Part shown: positions 58,701 through 64,000 of the stretch, one piece after another
Layout of the letters: every line of letters starts with the position of its first letter
How positions within the stretch are numbered: the first letter of the stretch is position 1
Source: Ogataea parapolymorpha DL-1
Lineage: Eukaryota; Ascomycota; Pichiomycetes; Pichiales; Pichiaceae
Reading direction: 5' to 3'
DNA: 64,000 nt
Assembly (NCBI RefSeq): GCF_000187245.1
Contig: NC_027865.1
Span: 496,001 to 560,000 of the forward strand
Position numbers and translations under genes: made by a program
Notes under the pieces: model-generated
The model's input: only the letters and a program-made list of their open reading frames with translations
Databases searched by the model: none
Told to the model about the DNA's origin: nothing

Positions 58701-59812
58701 CGTACTTCTTGGCCAACTCGCTTCAACGGTGGCTGGCTGTGTCGTTGCATGGGTGTGCGGCCGGTATGAACTTGCTCATCTCGATGCTTTGCGTGGGGCG
58801 CGCATTCAAAATCAGTGCCGCCAGCTCGGGACTTATTATTTCGTACCTCGTCAGCGTCAGCATGCAGCTGATCAACACGTCGCGGTCGATGGGCCAGTTG
58901 GAGCAAAATCTCAGCAGCGTCGAGCGGATTGGCGAATACGCGATCGACCTGCCGCAGGAAGCCCCTGCAGAAAGCTCGGACCCGGCGAAAAAACCTCCCC
59001 CATCTTGGCCCGAGCACGGCCAAATCAAGTTCTCCCACGTAAGCCTGCGGTACCGTCCAAACCTGCCGCTCGTGCTCCAGGACCTCAACCTCGAGATTGC
59101 GGCAGCAGAGAAAATTGGCATTTGCGGCCGCACAGGCGCAGGCAAGTCCACCATAATGACGGCACTGTACCGGCTGAGCGAGCCCGAGGGAGCGATTGAG
59201 ATCGACGGCGTCAATATCCTCGACATCGGCCTGCACGAGCTGCGCTCGCGACTGTCAATTATCCCACAGGACCCGGTGCTGTTCCGCGGCACGATTCGCT
59301 TGAACCTAGACCCCTTCTCGCAGCTGTCTGACGACGTGCTGTACGGCGCGCTTGTGAAATCGGGCTGCATCTTGCCCGACGAGTTGCCCGAAGTCAAGCA
59401 GCAAACAGGACCAGACCTGCACAAGTTCCACCTGAACAGCGTGGTGGAGGACAATGGCGCCAACTTCTCGCTCGGCCAACGCCAGATGCTCGCGCTGACG
59501 AGAGCCATTGTTCGGGACTGCAAAGTGTTGATTCTAGACGAGGCCACATCGAGCGTCGACTACGAGACCGACGCTCGCGTGCAAGCGACGATCGTCCGTG
59601 AGTTTTCGCACTGCACGATTCTGTGCATTGCGCACCGGCTCAAGACGATCGTCAACTACGACAAGATCCTTGTCATGGACAAGGGCCGCGTGGCGGAGTT
59701 TGGCACGCCGATGGAGCTGTACCACGCGCGCGGAATTTTCCGCTCCATGTGCGACAAGAGCAGGATCGGCGGCACCGAGATCGAGCAGGCACAGGCTGCC
59801 AAAACCGCATAA
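55724..59812 (+). CDS. YOR1: ABC transporter of the MRP/ABCC family, Yor1-like multidrug exporter
   Basis: A 1362-residue full ABC transporter. The N-terminus has the YOR1-type block RRMYSFLLWNKSVPPLPSDEERPQFPFRNTSFLSNLFFSWVLPILRVGYRRTLEPQDLF. Two membrane domains and two nucleotide-binding domains follow. NBD1 has GPIGSGKSS near 515 and LSGGQKARINLARAVYS near 605 with the LLDDVLSAVDA Walker B. NBD2 has GRTGAGKST near 1133 and FSLGQRQMLALTRAI with VLILDEATSSVD. It lacks the extra N-terminal TMD0 of Ycf1. Yor1 exports organic anions and oligomycin at the plasma membrane. It is shorter than S. cerevisiae Yor1 (1477). Codon use is noticeably GC-rich compared with the genes in the first third of the window. 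The frame is open from 55643; the first ATG is 55724. Confidence 0.9.
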   Translation: MEDPLDKQTPARRMYSFLLWNKSVPPLPSDEERPQFPFRNTSFLSNLFFSWVLPILRVGYRRTLEPQDLFAIRRGSHLDVDVRAKTFLTKFTARKRKAEQKYLKKNGIPDTPHARRALITDPDFSYSSLLVLASLFETFKWEYTLSVLYKIGGDVAMGLNPLLLRALIAYVHQKASGVPVNNSGYGYSLGITGLVLGMGLCIAHYFHDSAFVGCEVKGLLTKVLLDKSFRLDRRSRTQFTPSAITSLLGTDLSRIDLAASFFAYIITFPIGVAITLVLLSIYMGGPAIGGVGFLILAACGIVYSTRPLMRLRRGINVHTDARVKAVKEVLNSMKIIKFYSWEPAYLKLVSAIRGREMSYMLHIQFLRNLVTALAISLPSVSSMIGFLSMYGYNGGSLRNAANVFSSLALFNILVGHIALMPLALSSTADAYVACKRVQAYLLSAEEVPDENYICVEKAAEAVRVVDASFSWDERLAPDACDKEAALAEKHAVSLRPSLGPLTFSLAHGEFVVVTGPIGSGKSSLLCALSGLMPRVTGCITVAGQLLLCAQPWIQNATVRNNIIFGCEPDKQLYAEIVRGCGLESDFEMLPAGDLTEIGERGVNLSGGQKARINLARAVYSVLSRNFNILLLDDVLSAVDAKVGRHIMDECILGLLRGRTRVLATHQLSLIQAADRIMFVNPDGSVDVDTPERLLAKNGHFSKLMEFQQEGTKQEKPELPDIVAEDEEDEELKLVQKQTTQREYEKDRGRLIEQEHREKDAIPMHIVVSYFRSGCGRLGITGMFPMIFASMACSTFCMLFQNVWLSFWSTQKFPGRSDGFYIGLYVMFALLYVVCTAWQFCSIVYVTNHASERLNIRALERVLRAPMSFFDTTPMGRILNRFTKDTDVLDNEISEQFRLILFGFSNMVGIYIMCIIYMPYFAVCVPFIFLAVSMLFSFYQASAREVKRIEGVQRSIVYANFDEVLQGNETIKLYNLTGKFVDKNITLINRMNESYFLANSLQRWLAVSLHGCAAGMNLLISMLCVGRAFKISAASSGLIISYLVSVSMQLINTSRSMGQLEQNLSSVERIGEYAIDLPQEAPAESSDPAKKPPPSWPEHGQIKFSHVSLRYRPNLPLVLQDLNLEIAAAEKIGICGRTGAGKSTIMTALYRLSEPEGAIEIDGVNILDIGLHELRSRLSIIPQDPVLFRGTIRLNLDPFSQLSDDVLYGALVKSGCILPDELPEVKQQTGPDLHKFHLNSVVEDNGANFSLGQRQMLALTRAIVRDCKVLILDEATSSVDYETDARVQATIVREFSHCTILCIAHRLKTIVNYDKILVMDKGRVAEFGTPMELYHARGIFRSMCDKSRIGGTEIEQAQAAKTA

Positions 59813-59844
59813 TTGGTCCACATTTCTATTGTCTAATCTATAAC

Positions 59845-60927
59845 TCATATCCGAAGATAGTGCTTGCATCTCTCGTAAACGTAGAAGCTGCAGGCAAACA
59901 TCGGCACTATTTTGAGGAACCCGATCCCGAGCCCCACGTAAAAGCCTTTGAATCCACGCTCCGCATATATCATCACTATCGTGTGGCCGATGGAGAAGAA
60001 CTGGCCTCCCAGGTTCGCCACCCCACCGACTTGCATTCGTCTCCGGATCACCTCAAATGGATAAGCTGCCGCCTGCGCCAGCATTCCCGCCCCGCCGCCC
60101 GCGAGCAGCTGGGCCCACATCTTAAGCGGCTTGCGCGTGTCGAACGACGACTCGGACCTGACTTTTGTGGTCTCCAGCGTCGCGTCGTCGTCGATGACCG
60201 TGTATGGCGCGATGTGGGGCAGGCGGAACAGATCATGGATCATGTCGTGCGAGTAGAAGCTGACCCCCGCGTACGGGACCATGCCTATGATGGTTGGCAC
60301 AAATCCTCTATAGAAATTTGTCATGGCCTGGAAAACGTGCACATTGCGATCCACGATGCGGTGGAGCAAGCGCAAAAGTGGGGGTTTGTTTGCCACGTAA
60401 CCCCCAGTGGTGAAACTGTAGCGCGGGTGCTCGTAGTAAATGGTCTTGAGGATGTGCCATATCTTTCCTCGCCCGTGCTGGATCCTGCTGTGGGACGTCT
60501 CAAACGCCAATCTCACACGAACAAGGTCTAGCGGGTACGTGAACGCCACGCTGAGCACGCCCGCAAACGATCCCGCCAGAAGCCGTCTTCCAGCCGTCTC
60601 ATATTCGTCCCGCGGAATGAGAAACGTGCGGATCTGCTCGTAACAAACAAACTTGATTGCTGCGTAGGGAAAAATCCGCAGCAGCGTGGCCGAGTGGCCC
60701 TGGTACAGGCCCATAAACCCGTCGTTGTGGTAAATTAGCTGGATAGCCTTGAGCATGCCCCGGAACGACCCTGCGAGATGGCGATAATGCGGGTTGTTTG
60801 TTTGGAACAGGATCTTCACCCTGTCCAGGGGCGCTATGAGCGTCTTGGCAGAGATTCCCGCCACTCCCCCGGCAATCCCGCTTCGTACCACGTACTCGAG
60901 CGAGTGCTTGTCTATTTTGTCGGTCAT
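59845..60927 (-). CDS. LEU5: Mitochondrial coenzyme A carrier Leu5
   Basis: A 360-residue mitochondrial carrier with three repeats. The signature motifs are APLDRVKILFQ (repeat 1), YPLDLVRVRLA (repeat 2) and YPFEVIRRRMQ (repeat 3), each followed by the paired glycine-aromatic segment (GLYQGHSATLLRIFPYAAIKF, RGFVPTIIGMVPYAGVSFYS, GFYVGLGIGFLKIVPM). Repeat 1 and the VRSGIAGGVAGISAKT start match Leu5, required for CoA accumulation in the matrix and, through it, for leucine synthesis. The length is close to S. cerevisiae Leu5 (357). It is convergent with the YOR1-type gene with 32 bp between stops. Confidence 0.93.
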   Translation of the reverse strand: MTDKIDKHSLEYVVRSGIAGGVAGISAKTLIAPLDRVKILFQTNNPHYRHLAGSFRGMLKAIQLIYHNDGFMGLYQGHSATLLRIFPYAAIKFVCYEQIRTFLIPRDEYETAGRRLLAGSFAGVLSVAFTYPLDLVRVRLAFETSHSRIQHGRGKIWHILKTIYYEHPRYSFTTGGYVANKPPLLRLLHRIVDRNVHVFQAMTNFYRGFVPTIIGMVPYAGVSFYSHDMIHDLFRLPHIAPYTVIDDDATLETTKVRSESSFDTRKPLKMWAQLLAGGGAGMLAQAAAYPFEVIRRRMQVGGVANLGGQFFSIGHTIVMIYAERGFKGFYVGLGIGFLKIVPMFACSFYVYERCKHYLRI

Positions 60928-61057
60928 GGCAAGGTTTATGCTTTTTCAGATAATTTTTTTTATTTTCTTGACTTTTTTTTTTTCAGTGACTACAGATCAC
61001 TCAACTCCCCAATATTTTACCTTTCTTGTCATTTTTTTCCTTCCTACCGAATATTCC
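60928..61057 (-). promoter_or_regulatory. LEU5 upstream region
   Basis: 130 bp between LEU5 and the GID8 stop, containing several T tracts on the plus strand (A tracts on the coding strand). No TATA box was recognised. Confidence 0.4.
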
Positions 61058-62134
61058 CTATTTATCTAACATCTCCTTTATCAGGCTCGCAAAATCCTCG
61101 TCGTTTACCTCGCACAGCCACGACGCAACAGACATCAACTGGCGCAGCTTGGAGTTTTCCACCTGCTCGAATCGCGAGTCCAGTGCTTCAGCCGCACCCG
61201 GCTCGACTCCGTTTTTCTTATCGCTGATTTTGGTGAGATACCACTGATTTTCCTGGCTGAGCGCGTCGAGATCGCAGTTGTTCACGTTGAGCAGGATCGA
61301 TTTGTTCACTAGGTCGGCCACCTTGCCTCGCACCTTCAGGTTCAGTAAACTCTTCAGCTTGACCGGAACGCCCTCCATGTCTGGCTGGCGGAGCCGTTTG
61401 CCAAAACACAGCAGCGCCATAGTCAGCTCCAGCTCCTGCACAAAGTCTTTGTTCTGCAGGATTTTCAGCGTCGACAACTTGCTGGAGATAAAGTGCAGCA
61501 CGCGGTCCAGAAACTGCTTCTCGTCCAGACATTTTTCGGGAGGCCCGGCAAACTGGGTCCGGATGATCTCGATCAGGTTCAAATGCAGCAGCTTGAAGTA
61601 GATAAACTGGTTCTTCTCGAACAGACTGGGGAAATTCTTGTTGATGAGCACCACCGCCTCTTCTATCTGTCCGTTCAGAATGTGCAATTTAATCTCGTTT
61701 CTGGACTTGATGGACGAGAGCCCGAAACTGAGCCGTTTGTAGAATGCGAGGTCGTGGCCCGGGTCTTCGTCGTAGTGGCCGATCAGCTGCTTGTACGAGT
61801 CGTATATGTTTTTCTGGATCTCGTTTGCTGAGAAAAACGCCTCCACGTCGAAATCGTCGTCGGGGCCCAGTTCGGACGTCTCAATGGGCTGCAACAAGAC
61901 GTCCTTTTCCAATGCGTCTGAAATAAAGTCAAACCCGAGTTCTTTGGCCAGGTCGCGCGCCGCGTTGATGTAGCCCTCGTATATCAGATAGTTGAGCACC
62001 AGATGGTCCACTTTGGACATCAGCTCCAACTCCTGCTGCGTGGCTATCCTGTCCTTAATATCGTCGCCATGGCAAACATTGAATACAGGCAGGTCCTTTT
62101 TTATCAGTTTCAAATACGTCTCGTGCCTGCTCAT
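61058..62134 (-). CDS. GID8: GID/CTLH ubiquitin ligase subunit Gid8
   Basis: A 358-residue LisH-CTLH protein. The LisH motif is VDHLVLNYLIYEGYINAARDLAKELGF (about 43-70), CTLH follows as EIKLHILNGQIEEAVVLINKNFPSLFEKNQFIYFKLLHLNLIEIIR (about 153-198), and a CRA-type helical domain completes the protein. Gid8 (Twa1) is the scaffold of the GID complex, which degrades gluconeogenic enzymes when glucose returns. In methylotrophic yeasts the same complex affects methanol metabolism and glucose repression. It is shorter than S. cerevisiae Gid8 (455). Confidence 0.9.
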   Translation of the reverse strand: MSRHETYLKLIKKDLPVFNVCHGDDIKDRIATQQELELMSKVDHLVLNYLIYEGYINAARDLAKELGFDFISDALEKDVLLQPIETSELGPDDDFDVEAFFSANEIQKNIYDSYKQLIGHYDEDPGHDLAFYKRLSFGLSSIKSRNEIKLHILNGQIEEAVVLINKNFPSLFEKNQFIYFKLLHLNLIEIIRTQFAGPPEKCLDEKQFLDRVLHFISSKLSTLKILQNKDFVQELELTMALLCFGKRLRQPDMEGVPVKLKSLLNLKVRGKVADLVNKSILLNVNNCDLDALSQENQWYLTKISDKKNGVEPGAAEALDSRFEQVENSKLRQLMSVASWLCEVNDEDFASLIKEMLDK

Positions 62135-62171
62135 GAGAATTATCTAAAATGCAGCTAATTATTTATTTTTC

Positions 62172-63437
62172 CTATTTGTTTTTTGGCTTCCAGCTGCCAG
62201 AAAATAAATGCTCCACAAATGCCAGCCTATCTGAGCTGCTCTTTGAGCCCATGTGCCCCACGTTCGGACTAAAGCTCGTGATTGGTAACACCATTACGTC
62301 CCCCATGATCTTTGGCTTGTCCATGTTGGTCAGCGACCTCCAGTTGATAAGCTGGTCCTCAGAATGCAATGGCTCGTTATTCTTGTTAATTTCTGTCTTT
62401 TTCAGCTTATATTTGCCGTGCTTGCGCCAATACAACGACCCCACGCCGTACCCGTCGCCCAACTTGCCGTCGCTCGCCACATTGTTCAGATAATCAAACA
62501 GAGTGTCTGTAAATATCCCCGGTCCTGTCCACTGCATGATATCTGCGCCCGAGTCCTTGCCTTCCACTCTTTTCAAAACGCCCATGTGCTGTTTGCGGAA
62601 CGTCTCCTCCACGATCCGGATGATCAGCTCGCGCAGCAGCGGGTGTCCCGGCTTCGCCTGGATCGTCCACTGGCAGAACTGCAGTCTGCGCGAGAACCAC
62701 TCGTGCCAGTCGGGCCTGTCCGGGTCGGCCTCAATGCCAATCACCAGCCCCACAGGCGTGGTTCTTGCTTCTGGATCTATCTGGGAGAGATCGGCCTTAT
62801 TGTCGGCAGCGTGGATCAGGTCGCGATCAAACGTGGCCCAGTCCTTGATCGGCTTTAAACACACCGTGTCCATGTCTGAGTAGGTGCCTCCGCGCGCGTA
62901 GATCACCAAATACCGGAAAAAATCCGCCTTCATGATATTTTTCGGAAGCAGCTGGTACGCTCTGACCACCTCCGGCACGTTCGCGTACAAACTCGCCACA
63001 AAGTCCTCAATCACAGAGTCCGGAATCAGGTGGTACACGTAGTCTGGATTTTTCTCGACCCACGTCTTCTGAAACCGTCTGTACTGCTTGGGGAAGTTGT
63101 CGTCTTCGAGATCGACCTTCCATGTCTGCCAGATCTGGTTCGGCACGGGCTTTTCAGGATAATATGGGAAATAGAAGGTGAGTTTTTCACGCAGGGTGGC
63201 CGACTCTGCCGGAAGCCGGTTTAAGTGGCGCAAATGCGCTCCAAAAGTATGTAGATTCGAGTTTAGCTCGGCCTCGATCTTCGCGTCCACTTGGGCCAAA
63301 TCGCGCGTCCCAGGGCTCCACGTCCAAACGTTCTGGACCACCCAGTACAGCAGCACCACAAGAACAACCACCAGCCGGCGATTCGTCGCCATGTAGAGTC
63401 GCGCGCGCTTCAGCACCGGGACATTGGTTATTGACAT
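62172..63437 (-). CDS. OCH1: Alpha-1,6-mannosyltransferase of the OCH1 family
   Basis: A 421-residue GT32-family type II Golgi enzyme. A short cytosolic tail precedes a signal anchor at about 22-39 (VVVLVVLLYWVVQNVW). The catalytic domain has PNQIWQTWKVD and the YARGGTYSDMDTVCLKP block with the DxD motif near 201, then GPGIFTDTLFDYLNNV. Och1 adds the first alpha-1,6-mannose of the outer chain to N-glycans in the cis-Golgi. Och1 and its paralogue Hoc1 are hard to separate by eye. Hansenula polymorpha is known to carry several members, so the exact orthologue is not certain. I start at 63437; in-frame ATGs at 63458 and 63392 also exist. Confidence 0.85.
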   Translation of the reverse strand: MSITNVPVLKRARLYMATNRRLVVVLVVLLYWVVQNVWTWSPGTRDLAQVDAKIEAELNSNLHTFGAHLRHLNRLPAESATLREKLTFYFPYYPEKPVPNQIWQTWKVDLEDDNFPKQYRRFQKTWVEKNPDYVYHLIPDSVIEDFVASLYANVPEVVRAYQLLPKNIMKADFFRYLVIYARGGTYSDMDTVCLKPIKDWATFDRDLIHAADNKADLSQIDPEARTTPVGLVIGIEADPDRPDWHEWFSRRLQFCQWTIQAKPGHPLLRELIIRIVEETFRKQHMGVLKRVEGKDSGADIMQWTGPGIFTDTLFDYLNNVASDGKLGDGYGVGSLYWRKHGKYKLKKTEINKNNEPLHSEDQLINWRSLTNMDKPKIMGDVMVLPITSFSPNVGHMGSKSSSDRLAFVEHLFSGSWKPKNK

Positions 63438-63480
63438 GAAATTTAAAAAATACACCATTCTTCACCGTTACATAATCTAT

Positions 63481-64000
63481 TTATTTATCGAATTTCCACG
63501 TTCCTTCCAATTCGTCGTACTTGCGCTTCGAGTTGGCGTTTCTATCGTTTGCTGGCGCAGGAGCCATCATAGAACTTCCTATCCCGCTCACACGCATTGT
63601 TTCTCTCTTGAGACGCCGGATATTCCGCTCTCTCTCGATCTCCCGCTTCTCGATCTCCCACGGTGTAAGGGTTTCCACGCGAGGACTGAAGTCTGCTCCG
63701 TACTTCTTGCTGTCGAACCGCATGCCCTGCAGCTCGAGCGAGACCACGCCGGGCGAGCCGTTGCCCGTGTCCGGCGCAGGCGGCTGGTATACCTTGTTGA
63801 GCAGCGGCAAACTCTCGTTGTTGAACAGGATCTGCTGCGGATTCTCCAAGAACTCCTTCTTAAGCTTGAAAATGGCGTCGTGTAGCGAGATCGCGATGGC
63901 ATTCTGGAACTCCCGGCGAAGACCCATATCCGCCACCACGGTGCGCGCAAACTCCTCCGGCGTGATGGCGCTGTTCAAGATATCCCACTCGATCTTGTCT
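63481..64000 (-). CDS. SNF5/SFH1-family chromatin remodelling subunit (C-terminal part, runs off the window)
   Basis: The last 172 codons of a gene that begins beyond base 64000 (in-frame codons continue from 63999). It ends the SNF5/SMARCB1 homology domain: IEWDILNSAITPEEFARTVVADMGLRREFQNAIAISLHDAI matches the second repeat of that domain. It then has a proline-rich linker and the helical WEIEKREIERERNIRRLKRETM segment, which is typical of the short-tailed Sfh1 subunit of the RSC complex. The absence of the long glutamine- or proline-rich C-terminus of Snf5 favours Sfh1, but the fragment cannot decide. It is tandem to the OCH1-family gene with 43 bp between. Confidence 0.75.
   Translation of the reverse strand, partial: DKIEWDILNSAITPEEFARTVVADMGLRREFQNAIAISLHDAIFKLKKEFLENPQQILFNNESLPLLNKVYQPPAPDTGNGSPGVVSLELQGMRFDSKKYGADFSPRVETLTPWEIEKREIERERNIRRLKRETMRVSGIGSSMMAPAPANDRNANSKRKYDELEGTWKFDK

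Overview
The window is nuclear DNA from a budding yeast. It holds about 36 mostly intronless protein-coding genes, packed tightly on both strands. The standard genetic code gives conserved proteins throughout, so CUG reads as leucine. Four genes belong to respiratory complex I or its assembly: NDUFB8-like, NDUFAF2-like, a MidA/NDUFAF7-family protein and NDUFB10-like. This rules out Saccharomyces and relatives, which have lost complex I. With the OCH1, YOR1, DAL81 and CWH43 homologues and the moderate GC content, it suggests a Pichiaceae methylotroph, most likely Ogataea (Hansenula). The genus is my inference and was not checked by a search. I saw no tRNA, rRNA, CRISPR array or bacterial-type operon.

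Layout. 1-8.5 kb: a partial complex I subunit, the SWR1 chromatin remodeller, an RTC3-like SBDS-fold protein, an orphan DH-PH Rho exchange factor and the mitochondrial ribosome recycling factor. 8.5-13.8 kb: a tandem minus-strand block of MSC7-like aldehyde dehydrogenase, a spliced ELL-associated factor (EAF), DOC1/APC10, a Rab7-like GTPase and thioredoxin reductase. 13.9-26.9 kb: YPT35, NDUFAF2, a WDR62/MAPKBP1-type WD40 protein, MUS81, an MNN2-type mannosyltransferase, a HAD phosphatase, RAT1 and a MidA methyltransferase. 27-34 kb: an AGP2-like permease, a divergent Hsp20-domain protein, two unknown proteins and CWH43. 34-46.8 kb: NDUFB10, PGK1, an unknown protein, ATP25, DAL81, an Ina17-like protein, VPS10 and POP8.

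46.9-52.6 kb is the accessory part: a complete 5.66 kb Tc1/mariner-superfamily DNA transposon. It has 165-bp terminal inverted repeats, TA target duplications, an intact transposase of about 1155 residues and a long AT-rich tail carrying a 52-bp periodic repeat. It sits in what was a short divergent promoter between POP8 and EFM7, and its right end lies 11 bp before the EFM7 start codon. 52.6-64 kb: EFM7, a CTS1-type chitinase, a small basic protein, a YOR1-type ABC exporter, LEU5, GID8, an OCH1-family mannosyltransferase and a partial SFH1/SNF5-family gene.

The two strongest leads are as follows. First, three genes (EAF, NDUFB10, POP8) appear to carry extremely short introns of 35, 32 and 31 nt, all with the same CTAAY-NNN-AG 3' end. 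Second, the transposon has 21-bp phased repeats inside each terminal repeat and a 52-bp periodic array in its tail, and it has replaced the promoter of a host methyltransferase gene. By theme, the window is rich in mitochondrial functions (complex I, RRF1, ATP25, LEU5, the Ina17-like protein), the secretory pathway and cell wall (MNN2, OCH1, CWH43, VPS10, chitinase), and transcription or chromatin (SWR1, EAF, RAT1, DAL81, SFH1).
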